Positions 1 to 8,665 of a stretch of DNA of 64,000 bases are shown piece after piece. The DNA comes from Paenibacillus campinasensis (GTDB taxonomy: Bacteria > Bacillota > Bacilli > Paenibacillales > Paenibacillaceae), in contig NZ_NPBY01000010.1 in the NCBI RefSeq assembly GCF_002272015.1, positions 101,231 through 165,230 of the forward strand, given 5' to 3'. The translations under genes were made by a program, and so were the position numbers. Within the stretch, counting starts at the first letter, position 1. Every line of letters begins with the position of its first letter. The notes beneath the pieces are model-generated. The model did not search any database, was not told the origin of the DNA, and worked only from the letters and a program-made list of their open reading frames with translations.

Positions 1-28
1 CTACCGGCAGATGGCTCTCTTTGTTGCG

Positions 29-898
29 TTATTCTTCTCTAAATCCTTCGCCGTGCACATCATTGACATCATTAATAATAATGAACGCTCTCGGATCGAC
101 CGATTTGGCGATGCCGGTCAACCGGCGAATTTCATGTCTGGAGACCACGCAGTAAGCCATATGCTTGGCTCGCTTCGAGTATACGCCGATGGCGGGAATA
201 AGGGTTACCCCGCGCTCCATCTCCACCGTGATCCGGTCGGCGATTTCCGGCGCGTGATCGCTAATGATGGTGAAGGCCTTGGCAGCGTACGCCCCTTCCT
301 GGATAAAGTCAATCACCCGCGCTGCGATAAAGACGGCAACCAGCGTATATAGAATCTGTTCCAGCTCAATGTAGATCAGCGACAGCCCGATAATGATCAC
401 ATCGAGTGTCAGAATGATCTGTCCCATGCTGAATCCGAATTTCCGGTTCAAAATGCGGGCGATGATGTCGGAGCCTCCGGTCGTTCCTCCGAAGCGGAAT
501 ACGATGCCAAGTCCGGCTCCCAGCGTGACACCCGCATATAAGGAGGCCAGGATGTAGTCGTGCTCGGTTTGAAACGGAATGATCCAGCCCCGGTCGATCA
601 AAGTCTCAAACAGCCACAAAAACAGGGTCAGAGCAGCGATCCCGATCCCGGTATAGATGGACTGCCTGGCTCCCAGAATTTTAAATCCGACCAGGAACAA
701 CGGAATGTTCAGCACGAGCGTCGAGATGGACGGCGAAATCTCAAACGCGTAGTTCAGCAGTACCGTAATCCCGGTTACGCCGCCTTCCATGAGATGATTC
801 GGAATAATGAAGTAGAGCAGGCCGAATGCATAAATTGCGGTGCCGACCAAAATCGGAACAATCGTTTGAATCTGTTTGAACCAAAGTGACGTTTTCAT
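29..898 (-). CDS. YitT family membrane protein (DUF2179)
   Basis: A 289-residue polytopic membrane protein. The N-terminal two thirds is a run of hydrophobic segments (about residues 13-32, 45-70, 80-95, 115-135, 155-195) carrying the glycine-rich stretch FRFGGTTGGSDIIARILNRK, typical of YitT proteins. The last ~80 residues form the soluble DUF2179 domain (AFTIISDHAPEIADRI onward). The family's transport function is unknown. The ATG at 898 follows a GAGGGGT ribosome site. It is divergent from the pyrophosphohydrolase gene and stands alone on the minus strand here. Family call is secure; no substrate can be assigned. Confidence 0.9.
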   Translation of the reverse strand: MKTSLWFKQIQTIVPILVGTAIYAFGLLYFIIPNHLMEGGVTGITVLLNYAFEISPSISTLVLNIPLFLVGFKILGARQSIYTGIGIAALTLFLWLFETLIDRGWIIPFQTEHDYILASLYAGVTLGAGLGIVFRFGGTTGGSDIIARILNRKFGFSMGQIILTLDVIIIGLSLIYIELEQILYTLVAVFIAARVIDFIQEGAYAAKAFTIISDHAPEIADRITVEMERGVTLIPAIGVYSKRAKHMAYCVVSRHEIRRLTGIAKSVDPRAFIIINDVNDVHGEGFREE

Positions 899-1089
899 AG
901 TACCCCTCGCATTTTCGAATAAATAACAATTTGTTGTCCATCATCTGGCGCTGACTTTCTTAGTATATACCGATATCGGGATTGAATAAAAAATTATTTG
1001 TTTTCAAAACCGCTTTACGATAACATAGGTGTAAAACACGCTCATATATTCAACAGCATGCTGCGTTTGTGTGAAAGGAGTCTTGACGT

Positions 1090-1419
1090 GTGAGTAAATC
1101 ATTGGCTGACATGCAGCAGGAAGTGGATCAATACATATCTCAATTTAAAGAAGGCTATTTCAGCCCGCTGTCGATGATGGCCCGCATGTCCGAGGAAGTC
1201 GGCGAGCTGGCCAGGGAAGTGAATCACCGCTATGGCGAGAAGCCGAAGAAGGCTGACGAAGCGGAGAACTCCATCGAGATGGAGCTTGGAGATATATTGT
1301 TTATTACGATTTGCTTTGCCAATTCACTCGGTATTGATCTGACGGAGGCGCATAACAAGGTGATGCACAAGTTTGCTACGCGGGATGCCGACCGCTGGAC
1401 GAAAAAGGACACCGATTGA
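1090..1419 (+). CDS. MazG-like nucleotide pyrophosphohydrolase (YpjD type)
   Basis: A 109-residue all-alpha protein of the MazG/dUTPase superfamily, expected to hydrolyse nucleoside triphosphates to monophosphates in the cytoplasm. The metal-binding acidic pattern is visible: EEVGELAREV (about residues 35-44), then ENSIEMELGDILF (about 63-75). The start is GTG 1090 behind GAAAGGAGT. In B. subtilis the homologue ypjD likewise stands just upstream of dapB, which supports the assignment. The substrate is not predictable from sequence. Confidence 0.88.
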   Translation: MSKSLADMQQEVDQYISQFKEGYFSPLSMMARMSEEVGELAREVNHRYGEKPKKADEAENSIEMELGDILFITICFANSLGIDLTEAHNKVMHKFATRDADRWTKKDTD

Positions 1420-1470
1420 TCCCGAGCTTCATATGCTGTACCATAACCCGCTGCAGGGGAGGGACAGCCC

Positions 1471-2019
1471 GTGAAGTCGGAAGAATACATTCAAAACGCA
1501 TATCAATGCATCCTCCAAAATGATTTTGAAGAAGCGATTCGCTGGTTTGAAGCTGCGATTGCAGCCAATCCCGGTGATGCGGAGGTGCATTATCGATGCT
1601 CGATCACCTATGGCAGAAGCGACAAGCTGGATATGGCCATTGACCATGCGGAGGAAGCGGTCAGGCTGCAGCCGGACAAACCTGAGTATCGCCTCCATCT
1701 CCAGCATATTAAAGCGATTGTGCTTGTCCAGCAGGTGCGGGCAATGGTGGAAGGCAGAAGCGATATCACGCCGGCAAAGCTGTATGAAGCTGTTGCTCTG
1801 CTGAAGTCGGCGATCGCCATGGACCCGCTCTATCCCCAGGCATATGTATGGCTGGCACTGGTGTATAGCGAGCTTAACGAGCATTCACTCGCGATCTCAA
1901 CGCTTAAGAAAGCGATTGGGCTCTATCCGCAGGAAAGCGGCCTTCAACACATTATGGAGGAATTGAAGCAGCGATTGAAATCCTATCTGTACGAATCAAA
2001 CGAACCATCATCGGAGTGA
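1471..2019 (+). CDS. TPR-repeat protein
   Basis: A 182-residue protein made of tetratricopeptide repeats. The signatures are ECILQNDFEEAIRWFEAAI-like helices at about 10-30, a second repeat at 38-70 (DAEVHYRCSITYGRSDKLDMA), and a third near 130-160 (PQAYVWLALVYSELNEHSLA). Such repeats are protein-binding scaffolds and no enzyme motif is present. GTG start at 1471. The stop overlaps the region just upstream of dapB (dapB ATG is 18 nt after the stop), so it is probably co-transcribed. The partner is unknown. Confidence 0.8.
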   Translation: MKSEEYIQNAYQCILQNDFEEAIRWFEAAIAANPGDAEVHYRCSITYGRSDKLDMAIDHAEEAVRLQPDKPEYRLHLQHIKAIVLVQQVRAMVEGRSDITPAKLYEAVALLKSAIAMDPLYPQAYVWLALVYSELNEHSLAISTLKKAIGLYPQESGLQHIMEELKQRLKSYLYESNEPSSE

Positions 2020-2036
2020 AAGCGAGGGTATTAGAT

Positions 2037-2840
2037 ATGACAAATCCAATTTCAGTAGCAGTTGTAGGTGCCGGGGGCCGTATGGGCCGAGAAGTAGTCA
2101 AATTGGTGCTGGGCGACAGTGAGCTACAGCTGGCTGCAGCTGTAGGGCTCAGCGATGCCGGCAAAGATGCGGGGACGATGGTAGGTCTGCCTGCCTGCGG
2201 AATCGAAGTTACCTCGGATCTTGAAATGGCGCTGGTGGAAACGAAGCCCGACGTCATGGTCGATTTTACGACTCCGCAATTTGCTTATGCCAACACGGCA
2301 ACGGCCATTAAGCATGGAGTTCGTCCAATCATGGGGACAACGGGCTTCACCCCGGAGCAAATTGAAGAGCTGGACAAGCTGTGCACCGAGCGCGGGATCG
2401 GCGGTCTGATTGCTCCGAACTTCTCCATCGGCGCGATTCTAATGATGAAATTTGCCGCGCAGGCTGCCAAATACTTGCCGCATGTCGAGATTATTGAAAC
2501 GCATGGAGACCAGAAGCTTGACGCGCCTTCCGGCACCTCGATCAAAACGGCGGAGATGATCGCAGCCAACCGTGAGGAAATCCGCCAGGGAAATCCGAAG
2601 GAGGAAGAGGTGATTGAAGGGGCGCGCGGCGGCTACTACAACGGTTTCCGCATTCATAGCGTACGTCTTCCAGGGGTGTTTGCCCAGCAGGAGGTTATTT
2701 TCGGCGGGTATGGTCAAAGCCTGAAGATCCGGCATGATTCTTACGAGCGGGCTGGTTACATGCCAGGTGTGAAAATGGCGATTGAAAAGGTAATGGGATA
2801 TACAGGGATGATTTATGGGTTTGATCATTTTATAGACTAA
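2037..2840 (+). CDS. dapB: 4-hydroxy-tetrahydrodipicolinate reductase
   Basis: The 267-residue DapB, the NAD(P)H-dependent reductase of the diaminopimelate/lysine pathway that feeds peptidoglycan and spore dipicolinate. The N-terminal Rossmann motif is VVGAGGRMGREV. The catalytic region is THGDQKLDAPSGT (about residues 153-165), with the catalytic His and the Lys four residues later. The second His of the usual HH pair is Gly. The frame stays open to a GTG at 2016, but ATG 2037 behind GCGAGGG gives the normal N-terminus. It is followed after 18 nt by mgsA. Confidence 0.96.
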   Translation: MTNPISVAVVGAGGRMGREVVKLVLGDSELQLAAAVGLSDAGKDAGTMVGLPACGIEVTSDLEMALVETKPDVMVDFTTPQFAYANTATAIKHGVRPIMGTTGFTPEQIEELDKLCTERGIGGLIAPNFSIGAILMMKFAAQAAKYLPHVEIIETHGDQKLDAPSGTSIKTAEMIAANREEIRQGNPKEEEVIEGARGGYYNGFRIHSVRLPGVFAQQEVIFGGYGQSLKIRHDSYERAGYMPGVKMAIEKVMGYTGMIYGFDHFID

Positions 2841-2858
2841 GAGCCTGGGGGTTAACAC

Positions 2859-3284
2859 ATGATGAATATTGCATTTATCGCGCATGATCGTAAAAAAGAC
2901 GAGATGGTCAATTTTGTAACTGCTTATGAACCGGTGTTTAAAGAGCATAAATTGTTCTCAACAGGAACGACTGGCACGCGGATTATGGAAAATACGAACC
3001 TGAACATTCATCGGTTTGAATCGGGCCCCCTTGGCGGCGACCAGCAGATTGGCGCGCTGGTGGCTCAGAATGAAATGGACCTGATCATATTCCTCAGAGA
3101 TCCACTGATGGCGCAGCCGCATGAGCCGGACATCAACGCTCTTCTTCGTCTGTGCGATGTGCAGGGCATTCCGCTGGCAACGAATATCGCCACTGCTGAA
3201 ATTCTGGTCAAAGCGCTGGATCGCGGCGATTTTGCCTGGAGAGAGCTGGTACATAAATATAAACCGGGCGTTGATCTTGGATGA
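2859..3284 (+). CDS. mgsA: Methylglyoxal synthase
   Basis: A 141-residue cytoplasmic enzyme that converts dihydroxyacetone phosphate to methylglyoxal plus phosphate, an overflow bypass of lower glycolysis. Family signatures are [11 protein letters not shown] at the N-terminus, STGTTGTRI (about 31-39), [12 protein letters not shown] (about 53-64), FLRDPL, and the [15 protein letters not shown] segment with the conserved His/Asp. The stop overlaps the bshB1 start as ATGA. Proximity to bacillithiol genes fits, because bacillithiol takes part in methylglyoxal detoxification (known biology). Confidence 0.96.
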   Translation: MMNIAFIAHDRKKDEMVNFVTAYEPVFKEHKLFSTGTTGTRIMENTNLNIHRFESGPLGGDQQIGALVAQNEMDLIIFLRDPLMAQPHEPDINALLRLCDVQGIPLATNIATAEILVKALDRGDFAWRELVHKYKPGVDLG

Positions 3285-3979
3285 GTGAGAAGCTGGATAT
3301 TTTAATATTCGGCGCTCATGCGGATGACGCTGAAATCGGCATGGCCGGAACCATTGCCAAGCATACGGCCGCCGGTTTGTCCGTAGGCATATGCGATCTG
3401 ACGCAGGCCGAGCTATCCTCCAATGGGACGGTGTCCCTACGCAAGGAGGAAGCGGCGGCGGCAGCCGAAGTGCTGAATTTGACCGTCCGCACCAATCTGG
3501 GTCTCCCGGACCGCGGATTGTTTGTCACGCCCGAGCATGTGGAGCGGGTTACAGAAGTCATTCGCAAGCATGCGCCATCGATCGTGTTCGCGCCTTATTG
3601 GGAGGATCGCCATCCTGACCATGTTGCATGCAGCCGGCTCGTGGAAGAGGCGGTGTTCAATGCGAAGCTGCGCCGTTATATGCCGGACCAACCGGCAGTG
3701 AAGGTGGACGGGCTCTATTTTTATTATATTAATGATATGGGACAAGCAGATCTGATCGTGGACGTTACGGACGTCTATGATATCAAGGAGCAGGCGCTCT
3801 CCTGCTATCGCTCGCAGTTCGAGAAATCAGCCGACGATGCGGTGTCTACACCGTTAACGGAAGGATACATCGAGCGCGTTCGGGCCAGAGACGCCCTTCT
3901 TGGCGGACGGAAGCTTATTCCGTACGCCGAAGGCTTTGCAACGAAAAGTCCGTATGAGGTTCATCTATTTGGCTTCTAA
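3281..3979 (+). CDS. bshB1: Bacillithiol biosynthesis deacetylase BshB1
   Basis: A 232-residue LmbE/PIG-L-type zinc hydrolase that removes the acetyl group from GlcNAc-malate to give GlcN-malate, step two of bacillithiol synthesis. The zinc/catalytic motif [12 protein letters not shown] lies at residues 12-23, and the second metal-site region WEDRHPDH near 108-115. It is translationally coupled to mgsA (4-nt overlap) and followed by bshA, the enzyme for step one. Length and order match the B. subtilis bshB1-bshA pair. Confidence 0.95.
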   Translation: MSEKLDILIFGAHADDAEIGMAGTIAKHTAAGLSVGICDLTQAELSSNGTVSLRKEEAAAAAEVLNLTVRTNLGLPDRGLFVTPEHVERVTEVIRKHAPSIVFAPYWEDRHPDHVACSRLVEEAVFNAKLRRYMPDQPAVKVDGLYFYYINDMGQADLIVDVTDVYDIKEQALSCYRSQFEKSADDAVSTPLTEGYIERVRARDALLGGRKLIPYAEGFATKSPYEVHLFGF

Positions 3980-4023
3980 CCGGCATAATATAGACAGAAG
4001 TGAACATAAAGGAGGCCTTACCA

Positions 4024-5187
4024 TTGAATCAACGACCGTTAAAAATCGGGATCACCTGCTATCCATCATTGGGGGGGTCCGGTGTGGTGGCGACGGAGCT
4101 TGGCAAGCTTCTGGCAGAGCAGGGTCACCAGGTTCACTTTATTGCACATAGCATTCCGTTTCGGCTCGGATCATTTCATAAAAATATTTGCTATCATGAA
4201 GTAGAAGTGAACGATTATTATGTGTTCCGCTACCCGCCTTACGATCTGTCGCTGGCCAGCAAAATGGCGCAGGTCGCCAACATGCAGCAGCTGGACGTGC
4301 TGCATGTCCATTATGCGGTTCCGCATGCGGTGTGCGCGTTCCTGGCCAAAAAAATGGTCGGCGATCAATTGAAAGTCGTCACAACGCTCCACGGGACCGA
4401 CATTACCGTTCTGGCACAGGATGAATCGCTGAAGGATCTGATCCGGCTGGCGATTAATGAGAGTGATGCGGTGACGGCGGTATCCCAGGATTTGATCTCA
4501 GAAACACGTGAGCTGCTCGATATTACGCGAGATATCGATTTAACATATAACTTTGTGGATCCGCGGGTGTATTATCCGCGCGATGTGGACGCCCTTCGTC
4601 TCGATTATGCACAGCCGGGCGAGAAAATATTGATGCACATCTCCAATTTCCGGCCGGTCAAACGTGTCGGTGACGTCCTTGAGATTTTTGCACGGGTAAA
4701 TGAGGAAGTGCCGTCGAAGCTGCTGCTGGTCGGAGAAGGCCCGGATCTGCCGAAGATCCAGTGCCGCATTCAGGAGCTTGGCTTGAACGACCGCGTGTTC
4801 TTCCTGGGCAAGAAGGATGAAATCGCCCACGTCATCTCGATGGCCGATGTGCTGCTGCTGCCGTCGGAGAAGGAAAGCTTCGGACTCGTCGCATTGGAAG
4901 CGATGGGATGCGGCGTCCCGACCGTCGGCTCGGAGGCCGGCGGAATTCCAGAGCTGGTAGCCCACGGCGAGACCGGTTTTCTGGCGCCGATCGGGGACAC
5001 CGATGCGATGGCTGAATATGCGATTCGGATATTGAAGGATGACGGGCTGAGAGACAACCTGCGCAAAGCCTGTCTTGAGCGGGCAACAACGATGTTTTCC
5101 AACGACCGGATTCGTAAAGAATATGAACAGATCTATTATCGCGTGCTAGGGCAGGAGGTTGGCGAGCTGAATCCGGTGTGCGGATGA
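4024..5187 (+). CDS. bshA: N-acetyl-alpha-D-glucosaminyl L-malate synthase
   Basis: A GT4-type glycosyltransferase that joins GlcNAc from UDP-GlcNAc to L-malate, the first committed step of bacillithiol synthesis. The N-terminal acceptor domain starts KIGITCYPSLGGSGVVATELG. The C-terminal donor domain has LLVGEGPDLPKI and the ESFGLVALEAMGCGVP nucleotide-sugar site (EX7E-type, about residues 285-300). The reading frame is open from GTG 4000, but AAAGGAGG at 4009-4016 sits 7 nt ahead of TTG 4024, which I take as the start (387 residues). Confidence 0.94.
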   Translation: MNQRPLKIGITCYPSLGGSGVVATELGKLLAEQGHQVHFIAHSIPFRLGSFHKNICYHEVEVNDYYVFRYPPYDLSLASKMAQVANMQQLDVLHVHYAVPHAVCAFLAKKMVGDQLKVVTTLHGTDITVLAQDESLKDLIRLAINESDAVTAVSQDLISETRELLDITRDIDLTYNFVDPRVYYPRDVDALRLDYAQPGEKILMHISNFRPVKRVGDVLEIFARVNEEVPSKLLLVGEGPDLPKIQCRIQELGLNDRVFFLGKKDEIAHVISMADVLLLPSEKESFGLVALEAMGCGVPTVGSEAGGIPELVAHGETGFLAPIGDTDAMAEYAIRILKDDGLRDNLRKACLERATTMFSNDRIRKEYEQIYYRVLGQEVGELNPVCG

Positions 5188-5236
5188 GGCTGGCTCTGCT
5201 GTCTGTTATGTCAGTATAAAAGGAACGGTATTTAGA

Positions 5237-6526
5237 ATGGGCAACAACCATGAACATACGGTGGCGTGGCGCCATGCGCATCCCGATATGGCCAGACGAA
5301 GCGGCGAAGTCATTCGTACGCTGCTTCGTCATGGGCATGAAGCTTACTGGGTAGGCGGATGCGTGCGGGATGAATATATGGGGAGGCCGGTCCACGATAT
5401 GGACATTGCCACTTCGGCGCGTCCGGAGATCACCGCCGCGTTATTCCCGAAGGTCATCCCGACCGGGATGCAGCACGGAACGGTAACGGTGATGCATGAG
5501 GGCGAAGCCTTCGAAGTGACGACCTATCGGACCGAAACGGGATACGATGATCATCGCCGTCCATCGGAAGTCACCTTTGTGACAGATATTGAAGAGGATT
5601 TGCAGCGCCGGGATTTCACGATGAATGCAATGGCCCGCGGTCTCGACGGAGCCTGGGTAGACCCCTACGGGGGACGTAGGGATATTGAAGCGCGGCGCAT
5701 TCGGTGTGTGGGCGATCCGAGGCTTCGGTTTCAGGAGGACGGGCTGCGAATGGTTCGCTGCATCCGCTTCGCCTCTGTGCTGGGCTTTGCGATTGCCCCC
5801 GGCACCTGGAGAGCGATTAAGTCCGAGCAGAAGACGCTGCGCTGGATTGCGATGGAGCGGATTCGCATCGAAATGGACAAGGTGATGGCCGGTCCGCATC
5901 CGCGGCGAGGACTGGTTCTGTTCGTACGCAGCGGGCTTTATGACCATATGAAGGTTCCATTTCCTTATACGGGTCATGAAGAAGCCTGGATGCGTGCCAT
6001 CGACCATGTGGATTCGTGGCGCCTTGATGTTCGATGGGCGCTGCTGCTGCTCGGCTGCGGACTTGCATCCGCAGCGGCGGATCCGCTGCTGCGGGCCTGG
6101 ACGTTCTCGAACAAGGACCGGGAGGCCATAAGTGCCATCCTGCGGTTCCAGGAGTTCTGGTTGCGGCTGAAGGATGAGGGGCGCAGTCAGGATCGCTTGG
6201 CCTGGATCAGGCTCGTCCTAGACTTCGGCGGCGGCGTTGCGGCGTCCTGGCTGACGATGCAGCATGCGCTCACAGCTGCGGGAGCGGAGGAAACTGCCGA
6301 TACCGCTAAACTGGACGACTGGCTGCAGCAGATGGTGGTATACAGCTTGAAGGAGCTGAATGTTACGGGCAATGAGCTTCTGAGCGCCCTGGAGAAGCGC
6401 GGCGGGCCATGGCTTGGCGAGCTGCTGAATCAGTTGCTGATGCAGGTTGCCGCCGGCATCGTGCCCAATGACAAGAGCGCCTTGATTGATGAGGCGAGAC
6501 GGGTGGTAATACATGAAGAAGGATGA
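5237..6526 (+). CDS. cca: CCA tRNA nucleotidyltransferase
   Basis: A 429-residue class II CCA-adding enzyme that builds or repairs the 3' CCA end of tRNAs using CTP and ATP. The polymerase-beta-type head carries YWVGGCVRDEYMGRPVHDMDIAT (about residues 35-57) with the GG...DxD metal site. RRDFTMNAMA and the basic EDGLRMVRCIRFAS (ERxxxE/RRD region) follow, then a C-terminal helical tRNA-binding region. Its 3' end overlaps birA by 14 nt. Gene order bshA-cca-birA is the same as in B. subtilis. Confidence 0.95.
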   Translation: MGNNHEHTVAWRHAHPDMARRSGEVIRTLLRHGHEAYWVGGCVRDEYMGRPVHDMDIATSARPEITAALFPKVIPTGMQHGTVTVMHEGEAFEVTTYRTETGYDDHRRPSEVTFVTDIEEDLQRRDFTMNAMARGLDGAWVDPYGGRRDIEARRIRCVGDPRLRFQEDGLRMVRCIRFASVLGFAIAPGTWRAIKSEQKTLRWIAMERIRIEMDKVMAGPHPRRGLVLFVRSGLYDHMKVPFPYTGHEEAWMRAIDHVDSWRLDVRWALLLLGCGLASAAADPLLRAWTFSNKDREAISAILRFQEFWLRLKDEGRSQDRLAWIRLVLDFGGGVAASWLTMQHALTAAGAEETADTAKLDDWLQQMVVYSLKELNVTGNELLSALEKRGGPWLGELLNQLLMQVAAGIVPNDKSALIDEARRVVIHEEG

Positions 6527-7502
6527 TGAGAAAGATTATACGCTGCTGGACATGTTTCTGGAGAACCCGGGCCAATTTCTATCCGGGGAAGAGATCAGCC
6601 GGAGGCTGTCCATCAGCCGTACGGCGGTATGGAAACAAATCAACAAGCTCCGTCAGGCAGGCTATGATTTTGAAGCTGTACCCCGGATGGGCTATCGGAT
6701 GACCGATGCCCCGGACCAGCTGAGGGCGGAGGAGCTCATAGCGGGTCTATCGAGTGAACAATTCGGCAGGAACGTCGTGATCCTCGAGAGCACGACATCG
6801 ACCCAGGAGGAAGCGCGCCTACTGGCCGAACAAGGCGCCGCCGAAGGCACGCTGGTCATCTCGGAGGAGCAGACCGGGGGCCGCGGCCGTATGGGGCGCA
6901 AGTTCCACTCGCCGCGCGGTAAGGGCATATGGATGAGCCTCATCCTTCGCCCGGAGCAGCCCCTTCATCTGACCCAGCAGCTGACATTGCTGACCGGGGT
7001 GGCGGTATGCCGGGGGATCCAGAAGGCAACGGGTATCCAGACGGATATTAAATGGCCGAACGACCTGCTTTTATCCGGGAAAAAGGTGTGCGGCATTCTG
7101 CTGGAATCGGCAGCAGAGGACGACCGGGTGCGCTATTGCATTGCCGGAATTGGCATCAGCGTCAATCTGAAGGAAGAGGATTTCCCGGAAGAGCTGAGGC
7201 CGATTGCAACCTCGCTGAGGCTTGCGGGCGGACAAGCCCTTAACCGCACGGTGCTGATCCAGCATATTATGTATGAGATGGAAGTGCTCTACAAGCTGTA
7301 CAACGAGCAGGGCTTCCAGGCGATTGCTTCGCTGTGGGAGGCATTGTCCGGCACGATCCAGCGCGAGGTGAAGGTTCAATCGCAGCGGGGTGTCGTAACC
7401 GGAGTGGCCATCGGCCTGAATCCGTCAGGCGCGCTGCTGGTCAAGGTTGACGGCGACATCGTTCCGGTCTATTCCGGTGACGTGGAGTTCCATACGAGGT
7501 AA
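6513..7502 (+). CDS. birA: Biotin-[acetyl-CoA carboxylase] ligase / biotin repressor
   Basis: A 329-residue BirA that activates biotin to biotinyl-AMP and attaches it to biotin carboxyl carrier proteins. The N-terminal winged helix (GEEISRRLSISRTAVWKQI, about residues 22-40) indicates it also represses biotin genes. The catalytic domain has GGRGRMGRKFHSP (about 119-131), KWPNDLLLSGKKVCGIL and the C-terminal SH3-like domain. ATG 6513 lies inside the end of cca. It is followed by a ~280-nt leader before panB. Confidence 0.95.
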   Translation: MKKDDEKDYTLLDMFLENPGQFLSGEEISRRLSISRTAVWKQINKLRQAGYDFEAVPRMGYRMTDAPDQLRAEELIAGLSSEQFGRNVVILESTTSTQEEARLLAEQGAAEGTLVISEEQTGGRGRMGRKFHSPRGKGIWMSLILRPEQPLHLTQQLTLLTGVAVCRGIQKATGIQTDIKWPNDLLLSGKKVCGILLESAAEDDRVRYCIAGIGISVNLKEEDFPEELRPIATSLRLAGGQALNRTVLIQHIMYEMEVLYKLYNEQGFQAIASLWEALSGTIQREVKVQSQRGVVTGVAIGLNPSGALLVKVDGDIVPVYSGDVEFHTR

Positions 7503-7511
7503 ATGGATCAT

Positions 7512-7541
7512 AGTGAAAAAATGAGGGAACTTTGATATACT
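7512..7541 (+). promoter_or_regulatory. Likely promoter of panBCD
   Basis: An extended -10 TGATATACT (TATACT at 7536-7541) lies just after birA. The -35 is weak (GTGAAA-like, about 17 nt upstream). It would give a ~240-nt untranslated leader ahead of panB. Confidence 0.5.
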
Positions 7542-7553
7542 ACAGACAGAGGC

Positions 7554-7716
7554 GGTATCGAGGATGCAATCGAGCTGCACTCTGATCTGTGACAGCGAGG
7601 GATACAACATGTGGAACACCTTCATAACTGTTATGCCGGTTACGTTGGATTCTGCTCTGAGCCGAAAGGACCGAGACAGAAGGGACGATCGCAAGTGACT
7701 CTTTTTTGCCTTTCGG
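7554..7716 (+). ncRNA. Structured panB leader RNA, candidate pan motif
   Basis: The birA-panB gap (7503-7786) holds several pairable elements. GGTATC (7554-7559) can close with GATAC (7601-7605) around a TGCA/TGCA hairpin (7565-7579) and a CTG-TGA-CAG hairpin (7587-7595). CATAA/TTATG (7623-7635) forms another. CCGAAAGG (7662-7669) pairs exactly with CCTTTCGG (7709-7716). Known: the 'pan' RNA motif occurs in 5' UTRs of pantothenate genes in Bacillota, including B. subtilis. Inference: this is that motif or an equivalent attenuator. I could not match a consensus by eye. Confidence 0.45.
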
Positions 7717-7717
7717 A

Positions 7718-7749
7718 CCTTTTTAGCTGTAATGCTAGAAGGTTTTTTT
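7718..7749 (+). terminator. Intrinsic terminator inside panB leader
   Basis: CCTTTTTAGC, loop TGTAAT, then GCTAGAAGG (one bulged T, one T-G pair), followed by seven T. It ends 37 nt before the panB ATG and ~215 nt after birA, so it looks like an attenuator of panBCD rather than the birA terminator. Confidence 0.8.
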
Positions 7750-7786
7750 GTTGTGCTGACAAAACGATGAAAGGAGCTCATGTCAC

Positions 7787-8665
7787 ATGGCAGGCAAACA
7801 GCCGCTTAATATTGTGAAAATGAAAAAAATGAAGCAGGATGGCGTGCCGATCAGCATGCTGACTGCCTATGATTATCCTTCGGCCCGGTTGGCCGAAGAG
7901 GCGGATATCGACATGATTCTGGTCGGGGATTCACTCGGCAACGTGGTGCTCGGTTACGACTCCACCATCCCGGTGACCCTGGATGATATGGTATATCACA
8001 CCCGCTCCGTCGCGCGCGGGGCTGAGCATACGTTTATTGTGGCAGATATGCCGTTTATGACATACCACGGCAGTGTGGACGAGAGTCTCAAAGGCGTGCG
8101 CCGCCTCATGCAGGAAGGCCACGCACATGCCGTGAAGCTGGAGGGAGGCGCGGAGATCGCCGACACGGTCAGACGGATCGTGCAGGCGGGCGTGCCGGTG
8201 CTCGGTCATATTGGATTGACACCGCAGTCGGTTAATCAGATCGGCGGCTACCGGGTTCAGGGCAAGGATCAGGCGGACGCCGATCGACTGATAAGGGATG
8301 CGAAGGCGCTTGAAGAGGCAGGGGCGTTCGCTGTCGTGCTGGAGCTGGTAACGGAGGAGAGTGCGGCTGAGATTACGCAGGCGCTCAGCATCCCTACAAT
8401 CGGTATCGGCGCTGGCCGCTACTGTGATGGTCAGGTACTTGTATACCATGATATTTTGAAATACGCCTCTCCTTACCGGGAGAAGCGCTTTGTGAAAACC
8501 TATGCCGATATAGGCACAGCCGTTCGGGAGGGCATTGCCCAGTACGTGAAGGAAGTGAAGGAGCGCGCGTTCCCGGCAGAGGAGCATATCTTCACTACTG
8601 CTCAAAAAACGGCTGCTGCCGGCCCTGTATATGGCAGCGGGAAGGAAAAGGTGTCAGATTCATGA
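7787..8665 (+). CDS. panB: 3-methyl-2-oxobutanoate hydroxymethyltransferase
   Basis: A 292-residue ketopantoate hydroxymethyltransferase, the first enzyme of pantothenate synthesis, using 5,10-methylene-tetrahydrofolate. The family motif is MLTAYDYPSARLAEEADID followed by ILVGDSLGNVVLGYDST (Mg site, about residues 42-58). HIGLTPQSVNQIGGYRVQGK (about 143-162) is also conserved. The start follows GAAAGGAG. The last codons overlap the panC start (ATGA), so panB-panC-panD form one operon under the leader described. Confidence 0.96.
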   Translation: MAGKQPLNIVKMKKMKQDGVPISMLTAYDYPSARLAEEADIDMILVGDSLGNVVLGYDSTIPVTLDDMVYHTRSVARGAEHTFIVADMPFMTYHGSVDESLKGVRRLMQEGHAHAVKLEGGAEIADTVRRIVQAGVPVLGHIGLTPQSVNQIGGYRVQGKDQADADRLIRDAKALEEAGAFAVVLELVTEESAAEITQALSIPTIGIGAGRYCDGQVLVYHDILKYASPYREKRFVKTYADIGTAVREGIAQYVKEVKERAFPAEEHIFTTAQKTAAAGPVYGSGKEKVSDS

